Positions 1-11,843 of a DNA stretch of 60,000 nucleotides are shown one piece after another (positions within the stretch are counted from its first letter, which is position 1; each line of letters opens with the position of its first letter). Source of the DNA: Cryptomeria japonica (lineage: Eukaryota; Streptophyta; Pinopsida; Cupressales; Cupressaceae); assembly GCF_030272615.1 (NCBI RefSeq), contig NC_081408.1, positions 203,342,191 through 203,402,190 on the forward strand. The letters are read 5' to 3'. Below the pieces are notes generated by a model. The model had not been told where the DNA came from and searched no databases. It worked only from the letters and a program-made list of their open reading frames with translations. The translations under genes and the position numbers were made by a program.

Positions 1-3000
1 TACGCCACAATTCTTGAATGCATTTTATTCTATTGGTGTAGGGGTGGCTGGTTCGCTTTTACAATAGTCAAAGTGATGCGATGTTCACACCACAAGTTTC
101 TCCCACACGTCCCTTTGCCATGAATACGGGTAGTGAGCAGCAGTTACGAAGATAGAGGTTGCTTTTAGATTTAATGTGGACTAGACAATTTTGACTTACG
201 CACAATGAATCATTCATGAAGAGAGCCCATTGAATTGAGAGTACAATATTTGCCAAACAATTATCGCCTACTTGGTTATAGCAGCCGAGGACGAAATAGT
301 TTTGAAATGTTTACAGTAGTGGATGCACTTATTCTCTTCAATTGTCCACAGCTAGAAGAAGAGTCTATTGCTTGAATACATATTATTCTGCTACAAAAAC
401 TTCGTAAGAATTCCCTGTGACTATAGTACGAATGCAGAAAGATGTGTAAATTATCATATTTCGCAATGAGGTTGACAGCAGCGAAGGGAGTTAACAATCT
501 CACTCAGAGTTGCTAAGTTTGCTGGTCCAATTCTGCAAGACCTGTGCATTGTGTATTGGAGAGATAATAACATTAGTTATTTTTAATCTCCCATATTTTA
601 AGATGCCCAAAGAAGACTGAGGATATACCAATTTCCTGGAGGCAAATCTATCCAACAACAAGCTTGGCTTCAATATATGGTTTATGACTCTAGCTATAGC
701 ACTGTATTGCGCCAAGGCTCCTAATCTTTTTTAAAGGATCTTCTTATTGTTTTCTTTAGCCGCTACCTATCACTGACTGGTTGCAAAGAGATCCAAAGAC
801 AGTCGGGGGTAAATCTATTTCCATGGCAAAATACCTCAATTTGGTACAGATCTACCATGCTAATGAAGCCATATTTTAGCAAGAGAATGCTATGTTTGTT
901 TATGTTTCTACTTTTATTGATGCAAATTTATGTATCGTTAAGATGTATAATTATATTCAGAGTGTGAATCACCTGATTCGCTCCTTTAATAGTTCTGTAC
1001 ATTAGGTAGCACATTTGCATGACACTATCTTGAACTAGTTACCAAAGTAAATAATTTTTCTCTTAATAAATTTCATTAATATACAAAGGGGATGGTGTAT
1101 TACTCGTTTTTTTAATTTTAAAACTCTAACTTGTCCAGTAGCACAGCGACATTCATAAATAATCATGGATTTACGAAAATAAGAGTATTTCATAAATATT
1201 CATGGATTTACCAAATTTGCACCCTTTACATCTAGCAATTCATAGAAGGGGAATCAATTCAATTCATTCATATATTTATTTGTACATGTGTTCGGTGAAG
1301 TCAGTGAACTTTATTTGTTGATGAGATAAATGGATAACCCTTCTTTAAAGGTGTATTTCATGAGATAGGCTGCAAAATGGAGGGCGGACTTTGCAAGTCA
1401 CTATGATGGATAGGATTAATGTGTCACACATATTCATTGTAAACAACCTTTAAGTTCATGCATTATTGCACCATCTCTTATACTCGTTTCCTTTCTGGAT
1501 TCTTATGAAAAGCATTGTTACTATTGTCACAACAAATTTTTTGGTTCTCCTTTTATTTTGTTAAACAAAGCAAAAAGGAATTAAACTTCTTCTTAACACA
1601 TATATCTATGTTTTAGAGAAGATACAATATTTATCAAGATTCTTCTTTTCCACGAGATACATTTATTGAAGCAAGAAGAAACTCCAACAAGGAACGAGCT
1701 TGAAGGGTCCAGCCTAGTTTGTACCTGTTATATTTTACAATGAATTTCTCCATAAAACACTATAAATTAATTTTTAAAATACCATATCAAACACAATCAT
1801 ATGATCCTTATTTGAGGCATATCAAGGTGAGAACAACAAAGGTTCTACTCTTCTATACCACTATACAAATCTAAAGCCACACATTATAAAATGTGTCTTC
1901 AATTATTATTTCAGAATAATAATTAGATTTACAAATGGGTATACTAATGAAAAAAAAATACAAAAAGGCTTGCTCTCCACCCAACCATATGGAGGCTCAT
2001 GTGCTCTAGCCAAACCCCCAAGTAAGAAAACTAGTATAGACCCAAGTTAGATTCCTGGAGTCTTCCAATGACACAAATGACCAAGTGTACTTATCCTCAG
2101 CAATTTCACATAATGACCACAAGGTTCACAATAAGATAGAAATATCACTCACACAACATCATGTGGCCAATTTTACTCTTTCCCAAAATCAACAATAAAT
2201 TTTGCAACCTATCTTAATCTTCCAATGCACAAAATGAATGGAAAAGGGAGTAACAAAGACTTATCTCTCTAAAGCTAGGTATATAGATCTCCATCTCCTC
2301 ATACAAGACTCCTTCCTTCTCTCAAGGATCTTATCTTCTCTCCGAATCCCGCAAAATTTCCTAAAAAATGGAGAAGTGGGTAATCATCCATTTTCTCTAC
2401 ACAAACCCAATATAAGGTAAATTAACTTGGAATACTTGGATGGGGAGGTGACACTTATCACCTTATCATCCCTTCCTCCCTTAGGTATTTTCCTCATTTA
2501 AAAGGGGACAAAAATTAGAGCACCCCATTTCCAAAGTCTTCCCTAATAAATGAGGTATGGGGGTGAGGTTGGTGCCTTGAACTCATCTATCCTCTAAATT
2601 CGCCACTTATCTTAATGACGACTTTTGGGGAGTGAAATGAAGTCCTAGGGCCTTTATTACATGTCCAATAGGTCCCTACCTCAAAGGTATAGACCTCGAG
2701 GGTCTATTTTTATAATTTAAACATGGAAACTGACTCAAAAACTATCATTGAAAATCCATAATGATAGACCTCCTATACACATGTTTATGGAATAACAAAA
2801 CATCATTTTCTTGAAAATTAAAGAGATGTTTAAATTCATAATTTCTCATAAAGGAAATCAATTTGGAATAGGCATTTCTCCCATAGTCTTCATTACCTTA
2901 ATAAATCATATTACTTTTCAAGAACTTTTCAACAAGTTTAGTGGGTTCTACCAAGAGTATTTCCATAAAATCATCTTATTTATAATTCCTGATCTATTTA

Positions 3001-3060
3001 ACCAGTTATTAAAGCAAAACATGTAATAGTTTAGAGTTGTATTATCTATAATTCGAGACC
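1..3060. other. Intergenic DNA, no gene recognised
   Basis: Only short open frames (under about 75 codons) occur on either strand and none resembles a known protein. The sequence is AT-rich with no tandem array. The stretch ending near 3,060 closes with GGGTGTTACA, which resembles the 3' end of some plant gypsy LTRs, but I could not find a matching start, so no element is called. Confidence 0.5.
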
Positions 3061-3067
3061 GGGTGTT

Positions 3068-3306
3068 ACAAATATAAACTATTTCCTTGTTATTGAAAAA
3101 AATATCATTAAAGTAATATTAATAATTATTAAATTAAATTGAGATTTAGGGTAGACGAGCATATAGAAAATAACAAAAATTCTATATTGATAATGTTCAA
3201 AATTATAAGATGGGTGAACATACACATACCATTTAAATATAAACTATTTCCTTGGAACAAAAAAAAATATAATTAAAATAAATATTTATAATTATTAAAT
3301 TAAACA
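3068..3306. repeat. Two-copy AT-rich direct repeat
   Basis: A block of roughly 70 bp beginning AAATATAAACTATTTCCTTG occurs at about 3,068 and again at about 3,234. Both copies end in a similar AT-rich tail (TAATTATTAAATTAAA). The period is about 166 bp. The copies have diverged and no coding potential is visible. Confidence 0.6.
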
Positions 3307-3539
3307 TTAATAATTAAAGTTTGTCTTTGTTGATTGAATGCTATGCTTTGTTTTGTTTTGCAGAGAAAAAATCTTTTAAAGTTACGTGTTAGCAAGTATT
3401 TTTTATCCATTCATGGCTTCCTCCTCATCTCCCCAAGGATATCCATTCATGGCACCCAAACAATCATTGAGATTGAGAGCGGGCCAACCAAATTTAATCA
3501 TAAACTTAAAGAAAATTGAATCTTCAAGCTAACAATAAA

Positions 3540-6290
3540 CCATATTGAACCCTAAACATTAATTTAATTGTCCTTAACCAAATTGAACCTTATCCGTAAC
3601 ATATTGAACCTTAACCATAAACTATAAACCTATTATTAAATTAAACAATAATCTAAACACTAAAATTTTAAACCCTAACCCTACCCCTACCCCTAGACCA
3701 ATTTAACTCTAACCATAAACCTAATAATACCATAATATTAACCTTATACCAAATTAAACCCTAACGAAAAACCAAATTTAGGGCTAAATGAAATCTTATT
3801 TTAAATCAAAATGATCCTTAATCATAAAACTAATTAAAATCTAATGATAAATCAAAATTAACCTTGATCATAAACTAGATTGAACCATAACCCTAACCTT
3901 AAATGAAAATGAATTATAGCCCTACCTCTAAAACAAATGTAATTGTAACCCTTAAAAAAATTACAAATCCTAAAAATAACATTAGACCAAATTAAACCCT
4001 AATGCATATAATAAATTAAATTTAACCCTAAATCCAAGCCAAATTTGAACCATAAACATTAACCTAATTTTCCTTAGCTAAATTGAATTTTATCCATAGA
4101 GCAGTGAACAAATTTAAATGTTATACCTAGAAACCAAATTATATCATAAACATAACCCTAAACCATAAACCAGTTATTAATTTAAAGCCTAATCTAAACA
4201 CTAAAAATTTAAACCCTAACCATAAATAAAATTTAACCCTAACCCAACCCCTACCCCTATACAAAATTAAGTCCTAAGCATAAACCTTAGCTCTAAACCA
4301 AGTTGAACCATAACCATAAACCAAGTCCAACCATATCCCTAAATGAATTGAACATTAACTCAAATTTAACTCTAACAATAAACCTAATTTTACCATAATA
4401 TTAACCTTATACCAAATTAAACCGTAACCATAAATAAAATTTAATCCTAACACTAAACCAAATTGAACTATAACCTTTACAATAACCCAAATTGAGACCT
4501 AATCTTAAACCTAACTAAAAACTAAAGATAACTAAATAATATCCCTTAACTTGATTGAATACTAAACCAAATTAAACTATAACCCTAATCCTAACCCCGC
4601 ACCAAATTAAATCCTGACCATAAACCAAGTTGAATGTGGACCATAAATCGATTTGAACAATATACATAAACCTAATTGAACAGTAAACCAAATTAAACCC
4701 TAACCCTATAGCTAACCCTAACCCTAACACAAAAGCAAATTGAAGCATAACCCTTATAGGAAATCCAAATTGATCTGTAACCCTAAACAAAATTGACCAG
4801 TAAATAAAATTGAACAGTAACCCTAAACTTGTGCCCAACACTAAACCAAATTGAACCCAAAGTTTTATTAAATGAGGCTTAATATTTCAATCTTAGCACT
4901 AAGCCTAATTCTATATCTAGTCCCCACTCTAATACTAAATAAAATTGAATTCTTACCATAAATTTATTTGAACCCTAAGCCTAATACTAAACTAAAATCC
5001 AAATTAAATCATAACCCTAAACCAAATTGAACACTAAACCAAATTCAATCCTAACCCTTAAATAAATTATAAATCCTAATAGTAGCACTAAAACAAAGTT
5101 TAAATCTAACTGTAGTTCACTAAGTCAAATTGAACCTAAGATTAAACCAAATTAAACCCTAATGTAACAATGAACCAAATTGAATTTAAAGCCTAAGACA
5201 AATTAAGAATAAACCCTAAACAAAATAAAACATATTTTTAACTCTAATTAACCCTAATATTAACTCAAAATGTAATTATATTGTAATCTTAACCATAACC
5301 CTACCTCGAAGACTATTTGAACCATAATCTTGATCCTAATTGTATTTAAATCATAGCCCTATTTAAACCCTAATCCAGTTTCAACCCTAATTGTTATTAA
5401 ACTTTAAATCAAACTCAACCCTAACCATAACTCTAATTATAAAACTAATTAAACTCTAATCCTACCACTTATCCTAATTGTAAACAAGGCTCGTGACCAC
5501 CATCAGGTTGTGGGGTGAACCCCCACTCTAATTGCTTTTTTAGTGCAAACTAAATCTCACCATTAATCCAACACTCACCCTAACCCTTTCAATAACCCTT
5601 ATCAAAAAGTATCACTAACCCAAACACTAATTAAATACAACTATATTTATACTCTATTCCTAACCCTAAATAAAACCTAAGAGTAACCATGGTAAAATTA
5701 GAAATATACTTTAATAAGAGTTAAGTTCAAATTTCTAAATATAATAAAGTAATTTTATTAAAGTTAAACATTAAACTAAATTGAAGGCTAAACAAGTCAA
5801 ACACTAGAAACAAAATTAAACATTAAACTACAAATCAAATCAAAACTCTTAAGCTAATTACATACTTAATTGAACCCTAGCCCTAAATAATTATAGCGTA
5901 ACCTTAAAACCAAATTGAACTTGAAACCTAAATCCATTTAAACAATAAACCAAATCAAACCCTAAACCTAAAACTAGACGAATCAAACCAATCACTAAAC
6001 CAAATCAAAGAGCGACATTAACACCATATTGAACCCTAAGAAGTAAAATTAAACACTAAACTAGATTGAACCCTAACCCTAACTAAACCAAATCATACCC
6101 TAACCCTAAATTAAATCATCTACTAACTCTTACAAGAAACCTAATAAAAATTAACTTGAAATAAAATTAAACTAACCCAAAGAAAATCCTAACCCTAAAT
6201 TAAATCAAGACACCAACTCTTATAATAAACCTAATCAAATTTGTAACTCTAAACCAAATAAAACCCTAATCCTTCTTGAAATAGGGCTAC
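3540..6290 (+). repeat. Degenerate interstitial telomere-like array, C-rich strand
   Basis: About 2.7 kb is dominated by variants of CCCTAA and ACCATAAACC embedded in a looser pattern of the type AACCAAATTGAACCCTAA. Runs of exact telomere-type units are short, for example near 3,669-3,697 and 4,698-4,732. All units read C-rich on the + strand. Open frames here, such as a minus frame at 4,572-4,841, are shadows of the repeat. Conifers are known to carry large degenerate telomere-like tracts away from chromosome ends, which would fit. Confidence 0.8.
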
Positions 6291-6340
6291 TATTTTAATC
6301 CCAATTGTGAGTATATTATTAAATCTAAAACTGAAATTAT

Positions 6341-6482
6341 ACAACAATATATATTTTAAAATTAATTTATGGCATGTCTTCCAATTCACATTAATGTTCA
6401 TAAATTAATAAAAAAAATAGGCACCTCTAAAATAATACCTCTAGGCTTATTCTATATATATTATTAAATATATATAAGCTAG
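6341..6482. repeat. Left arm of a long-range inverted repeat
   Basis: This roughly 140-bp segment is repeated in inverted orientation at 8,726-8,954. Two blocks match: the 5' part around ACAACAATATATATTTT and GGCATGTCTTCCAATTC, and the 3' part from TAGGCACCTC through TATATAAGCTAG. The right copy carries an extra 80-bp block. The arms enclose about 2.2 kb. Confidence 0.75.
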
Positions 6483-7574
6483 TTTACTTTTTCAAATTTA
6501 AAAGTCAATAGAACCTAATTTAACCCCAAAAATGGAAAAGTAACATTGTATTATATTTGAATTAGAAGCTCATCTATGTAAAATATTTTATGATATAGTC
6601 AACTACAATTTTATTTTATTTACTTTTTCAAATTTAAAAGTCAATACAATCTAATTTAACAGAAAAAATGGAATAAGTTTATTATAAGTTTATTAAAAAT
6701 ATTTAGTATAAGTTTATGAAATAAAATGATTTGGATGTAAAGAAAAAAAAGGAAGTTGATTTTATATATAAATTTTGCTAATAATAAATATTTGATATTT
6801 CTAGAAATTGTAATTTATCATTATTTTAAATATAATTCTAAGCTTTAAAAATATTGTGGTGAATTTATCAATAATTTTTATTATAATTCTTACTATAATT
6901 CTTACTGTGTTCTTAATTTTTATCAATAAAAAAATATATTTGAGTAATTATAATTTTAACAATAGATTATTGAATGTGATTTTAAATTTAATATTTTAAA
7001 TATTGTTTTGAGATAATTTAAAGATAATAAACCATAACATTTTAAAAAGTTTATTAAATTATTAATATTCTTTTATTTCAAATATAAACAACAATACTTG
7101 AATATGTTTTATAATAAATGAATATTTTTGTCAATCTAACAATCTTGAGAGTCTAGATATGGAAATTTTGAATGTGGTAAAAGAGATAAATTGTTAACAA
7201 TATAATTGATAAAATGGTGTCTAGTTTTTACTTATAATGTATATAAATTTTGTAAGTTTTATTATTATTATTATTTTAGTTTTTGAATGTACTAAAAAAG
7301 ATAAAATCTTAACACTAGTTTTGTAACTTGTAAAATAATGTTTAGTTTTTACTTTTAATTTATATAAATATTGTAATTTTATTCAAATAAATACAATTAA
7401 AAATAGTTTGAAAAGGCCTAAAAAATGGCGTAGAAAGTAAAAAACACACATCTAACTATTCTAAAATGAAAAAGTAAATATAGAAAGAAAAAATCCATAG
7501 ATGTAATTGGTGGAAAAATAATTCAATGATAACGATTTAATAAAAATTGAGTGTGCAATAGTATTAACAACAAG
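6483..7574. other. AT-rich core with short direct repeats
   Basis: No gene is seen. A 42-bp sequence beginning TTTACTTTTTCAAATTTAAA is present at 6,483-6,526 and again at 6,619-6,661. A second loosely conserved pair centred on the motif TAGTTTTTACTT lies near 7,200-7,262 and 7,326-7,383. The region is flanked by telomere-like DNA of opposite orientation on the two sides. Confidence 0.6.
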
Positions 7575-8310
7575 TACTAATAATAAGATATTATTAATTT
7601 TAACTCTTATAATACTTAATATCACATAGGGTGAGGCTCATAATTAGGCTTATTATTAAATTATAATTATGATTTCCTCAATAAGGGTTGTGGTTCAAAT
7701 TATGGTGATGGTTATAGTTTAGGATCAATAAGGGTAATAATTACCATTAGAATTTGATAAGGTTAAGTGTTCACTAGGGTTAAGGTTAAGACTTAGTTAC
7801 CAAATTAAGAATTAGGATATATGATAAATATAATTTTACATTAATAGAATTATTTTTGTTTGTAATATTTATCATTAATATCAAATTTAAAAATTAATAT
7901 TAAGACATTATTAATGCTATCCTTGTACTAATTAATATCACATATGGTTAGGCTCATGGTTAACATTACTATTAAATTATAGTTTTGTTTTGAGTCAATA
8001 AGGGTTATGGTTATGGTTATGGTTATGGTTATGGTTATGGTTATGGTTATGGTTATGGTTATGGTTTAGGATCAATAAGGGTAATGATTATGATTAGAGT
8101 TTGATAAGGGCCAGTGTTCAACTAAGGTTAAGGTTAAGGTTGAGTTACACTTTAATTTGGGTTAGAACTAGGGTTATATGATAAATATTAGGGTTTATGA
8201 TTAGAGTTTGATAAGGGTTAGTGTTAAATTAGGGCTAAGGTTAAGATTCAGTTACACTTTAATTCTGATTAGAACTAGGGTTATATGATAAATATTAAGG
8301 TTAGGATTTG
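7575..8310 (-). repeat. Telomere-like tract, G-rich on + strand, with GGTTAT microsatellite
   Basis: Variants of GGGTTA and GGTTAAG fill this stretch, so the orientation is opposite to the array at 3,540-6,290. It has internal order. A unit of about 300 bp containing TTAATATCACATA..GGTTAGGCTC is repeated from about 7,575 and 7,890. A unit of about 110 bp containing GATTAGAGTTTGATAAGGG is duplicated near 8,085 and 8,195. A clean hexamer run (GGTTAT)n of about ten units lies at 8,003-8,066. Confidence 0.75.
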
Positions 8311-8725
8311 GATTGGATTCAAATACTTATTTTTGTTCTAAATACTTATGATTAATGTTGAGTTTATAAATTAAGGATAACCTAAATTAAATACTAATCC
8401 ATATAAATTTCAAATTCTAAAATATATTTTAAGCTATTATTTTCATATTATTAATTAAAAATTATATTTTAAAAATTAAAAAGTTAAAAAATAAAATTTA
8501 AATTATATTTTGTTCGCTTTCTCCCTAGTAAGAATATTAATGCCATGGATATGGAAGATAATATTGTCATATACAAATGAAGCCAAAGAAGATTTATTGT
8601 ACATTATTCTTTCTTGGGTTCGCTATAATTATGATAAAATATTAATAGTGTTATAGTACTACTAATATGAACAATATAATATTTTATTTAATAAGTTTGG
8701 TGCATGTATTTGGTTGTCATAATAA
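8311..8725. other. AT-rich spacer, nothing recognised
   Basis: No open frame of note and no tandem repeat is visible in this AT-rich stretch between the telomere-like tract and the foldback. Confidence 0.5.
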
Positions 8726-8954
8726 CTAGCTTATATATATTTAATAATATATATAGAATAAGCTGAGAGATATCCTTCTAGAGGTGCCTATTTTTTTATT
8801 AATTTATCAACATTAAATGGCAATAGGCGCCTCGAGAAGAATATCTCTCAGCTTATTCTATATATATTATTAAATATATATAAGGTAGTAGTAGTCGCAG
8901 CATGAATTGAAAGACATGACATAAATTAATTTCAAATTATATATTGTTGTATAG
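8726..8954. repeat. Foldback: hairpin plus right arm of inverted repeat
   Basis: The segment 8,726-8,790 (from CTAGCTTATATATATTTAAT to GAGGTGCCTA) is followed by a spacer of about 33 bp and then by its own imperfect reverse complement at 8,824-8,885, so about 62 bp can pair. The whole region is also an inverted copy of 6,341-6,482, with 8,821-8,900 as the added block. The architecture resembles a foldback or MITE-like element. No target duplication could be assigned. Confidence 0.7.
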
Positions 8955-9724
8955 TTGTATATTTTGTATTGTTACAGTGTTAGATTTAGGATTCCATTTG
9001 GTTCAATTCTAGATTTATAATTATAGTTAGGATTGGAATCAAAATAGTAGGCCTAATTGAATAAGGATTAGGGTTCATTATGGTTTACTATTAGGGTTAG
9101 GATTTGATTTAGTTTAAAATAGTAGGCCTAATTCAATAAGGAATAGGACTTAAATGTAAATGACACCAAATATGAGAGATATTACTGAAGCCAAGAAGAA
9201 AAGCAAGGACTTTACTATTCACCACCAAGGTCGATAGTAGAATATATTAGAAAGTACAAATTGTATAAATAGTGATAATTATTTATAATATGTAATAGTA
9301 AACATAAATCAATAGTTGAAATCCTCTTCATAACTCCCATTATAAAGAAACAATAGAGTTATGATCTAGATTACACTAAATAGATTTAATTTTGATTATT
9401 GATATGACCTATTTGTTTTTTATGTTAAAAGCAGCCAAAACTAGAGGGTTGAGCCAGGTACAATAAAGATAACAATAGATAAACAAGTGCTAGCAAAGAA
9501 ACAACAAATCACAGCCTCCTAAACTTTCCTCTATCAAAAACTTTAAAAATACAATGCATATTAATAAAGTATACAAAAGTCTTAGTTAAAATATGCCACT
9601 CACGACAAAAGATAGTTAAGTCCAGGATTAACTAGTAACCATAAATATAAGCTGTAAGACCATTAGGGCCATTCAAAAAACCAAAAAAAGCAATCCATAG
9701 AAAACAAAGATACTTCCTTTTGCC
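8955..9724. other. Intergenic DNA with a short telomere-like patch
   Basis: Between about 8,985 and 9,135 there are G-rich telomere-like variants such as TTAGGGTTAGGATTTG, twice followed by AGTAGGCCTAATT. Apart from the inverted fragment at 9,172-9,230, the rest is AT-rich with no gene seen. Confidence 0.5.
9172..9230 (+). repeat. Inverted copy of part of the downstream gene remnant
   Basis: These 59 bases are the near-exact reverse complement of 10,038-10,096, with about three mismatches. Both copies translate to nearly the same peptide, RDITEAKKK.KDFTIHHQG, the left copy on the + strand and the right copy on the minus strand. This is a duplicated and inverted fragment of the same coding sequence. 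It may be the residue of a rearrangement, or of an element whose ends these are. Confidence 0.7.
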
Positions 9725-10718
9725 ATGGCTCCTCTTGGAGCAGATCATCCTTGCCCATTATTTGGTGAGGAATTTGAAGAGGTCTTTGTAGTCCTTATCC
9801 TCCTTTCATTTTTATTTGAGGGTACTTTTGTGCAAGAGACAGAGAGTGGTCATAGAGCTATGCATGACATTCATTGCAAACCTGGAGACATCATGCAACT
9901 TATTCTCAATGGTGTTCATCCTTCTAGCAATTTATTGCAAGTTCTCGATCATGACGTCTACTTTCTTCACATTTTGGACTGAAATCATGCGAGGAGGACA
10001 TAGGTCCAAGTGGAAATTGTAAAGGCAAAGGATAAGGCCTTGGTGGTGAATAGTAAAGTCCTTTCTTTTCTTCTTGGCTTCAGTAATATCTCTCAGATTA
10101 GAATCTATACAATGTAGCAAAAAAAAGAGATGGAAATAAGATCCTTATTCCTAATATGGTTAAGGAAAGGGGAGTGATTGTAGCAGAAAACCCCATATCT
10201 TCCTTCCGGAGTGAAATATTCATGATAATGTAGCAGACCTCATCCCAAGGTGGTAGAAGCTATTCATAGTTGAAACCACCAGCCCACTTCACAAAATTTT
10301 CCCCATCACGGAAAACTGGTTTAGGTTGGTGGTGTCCGATATGTGGCTCTTTTTCTTCCATTTTATACCCTCCATGGATAGGCCTGCTTACTAAGCAATC
10401 AAATCTTTGTTAACTTCAAATGAGATTCCACTCATAGTGACCCTTCTGTCCTCCCAAAAAGACACAAACTACTTCAACTATCTCTCATCATTTCCTTTCA
10501 TGATGTCCATGAATTTATCGATGTCTCCTTCCGTGCACACAAACCAAACTGTCGGCCTGGCTTTGACATCATCTATTTTATCAGGTTCAAGTCTCAGTCT
10601 ATCACCCCCCATGATCATTTCCTTCATCTTAGAATTCAAAATGAAAAATGGGGCAATGAGAATACAGAGCCGTTCAAGAGAAGAAGTAGAGTTGAGAAGC
10701 ATGCTCACCAGATTCTAG
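9725..10718 (-). pseudogene. Unrecognised minus-strand gene remnant
   Basis: Read on the minus strand, several frames join into what looks like one decayed protein. An N-terminal part lies at about 10,708-10,478 (including RPTVWFVCTEGDIDKFMDIM). A middle part lies around 10,250-10,130 (YFTPEGRYGVFCYNH..FLNHIRNKDLIS). A C-terminal part lies at about 10,120-9,932 (RDITEAKKK..TIHHQG..LYNFHLDL). At least two frame changes and several stops separate them. I do not recognise the family. It lies just beyond the 3' end of the LINE remnant on the same strand, so it could be an older element into which the LINE inserted. Confidence 0.35.
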
Positions 10719-11076
10719 AATAAAGTCATGCAATAATCATCATGATTATTGCTAGCCATGTTTAAACAGATTTCCCCATCACAAAATCTATTATGCTTGT
10801 GTGAGCCATCAATCCACCCAATGTGATTTAACCAAGACCAGCTATTGCCTTCATCACCACCAATGATATTCATCTAGATGATTAATAAAAAATTTCCTTT
10901 CGCGATATCGGTACTTCACCAATAAGTATCATCATTATTTAAACCCCCTTGAGACTGATGACAAGGCCATATGCAGCTACGTGACATACCCAACCCATAA
11001 TGGGTGGGTTCCCACTTCAAATTCAAAATTTGAAAATTAATGCTCTTCATCAGATTACAATTAGAAAGACTCATCA
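10719..11076. other. Probable 3' flank of the LINE remnant
   Basis: No coding sequence is seen on either strand. By position this should hold the 3' untranslated region of the minus-strand LINE, but I cannot see a poly-A tail or target duplication that would mark its end. Confidence 0.35.
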
Positions 11077-11843
11077 TTAAGACTTAGTTTTTTCTTTCTC
11101 CAAGATCTCCTTGGTGATCACTGGTAGCAGATCACTGTTCCTCCAACACTGTAATCCATCTTGTAGCCTACCAACACCATCCATAGAGTCTGCAGCCACA
11201 TTCCCTTCTCTAAAAATGTGGTGGATAGTGAAATTGTCAAGGTTAGCCAGAAACATTCTTGCATCCCTCAAAATAGATTCCACTTTCCAACCCGATATAG
11301 ATCTACCACTGACAACTTACATTATTACTTTAGAATCACCTTCAATTTCCAGTTGTCTAATACATATAGCAGTGGCGAACTTTAGACCCCATAGGAGAGC
11401 CATTCCCTCAACTTGAGTGACAATATGATTCTTCAGGCTACCTGTATAGGTAGCAATAGTAGTCCCCTGATGATCACGAATAACTCCACTTCCCGCTTAC
11501 CAGATATTTTGTGCTAACCCATCAAAATTTAGTTTATGCCAAGAGGGACTTGGGGTGAACCATTTAATCCTTTTTGTGTTGATCTTTGGAATGTTGTTGA
11601 AGAGCTTAAACTCTGAGGGGAGCTTCCAGTTTCCTGCAATTCTTTGATCAGCCCAGTTAGGAGGATTGTAGGGGGTTTTCCATCTAGTCACAAAGATATT
11701 TTCCATTATCATTTTGAAATAGCTAGTAAAAGCATTATAATGGTAGGTTTCAACATCTCATAAGATTTTGTTATTTATTTCTTTCCAAACACTCCAGCAA
11801 ATATGAGGAGGGATATGCCTCCATAGCTGAATAACCAGGGGGT
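11077..11843 (-). pseudogene. LINE ORF2 C-terminal part with RNase H domain
   Basis: Minus-strand translation from 11,843 downwards gives the C-terminal end of a plant L1-type LINE polyprotein. First comes the conserved tail of the zinc-binding region (RHIPPHICWSVWKEINNKIL), then a linker, then an RNase H domain. The four acidic catalytic positions can be seen in order: NFDG near 11,520, QVEGMALLWG near 11,400, EGDSKVI near 11,330, and AADSMD near 11,190. The frame carries premature stops, so it is dead. It is the 3' half of the LINE whose upstream part lies at 36,315-37,200. The copia insertion at 11,844 separates the two. Confidence 0.8.
11839..11843. repeat. 5-bp target-site duplication, left copy (GGGGT)
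   Basis: GGGGT immediately precedes the TG of the first copia LTR. The same five bases follow the CA of the last LTR at 36,315-36,319. A 5-bp duplication is normal for Ty1/copia integration. Confidence 0.85.

Noticed and set aside
2030-3069. Possible solo gypsy LTR ending GGGTGTTACA.
   Set aside because: No matching TGTAACA-type start or flanking duplication could be found.
4572-4841. 89-codon minus-strand frame rich in hydrophobic residues.
   Set aside because: It lies wholly within the degenerate telomere-like repeat and reflects its base pattern.
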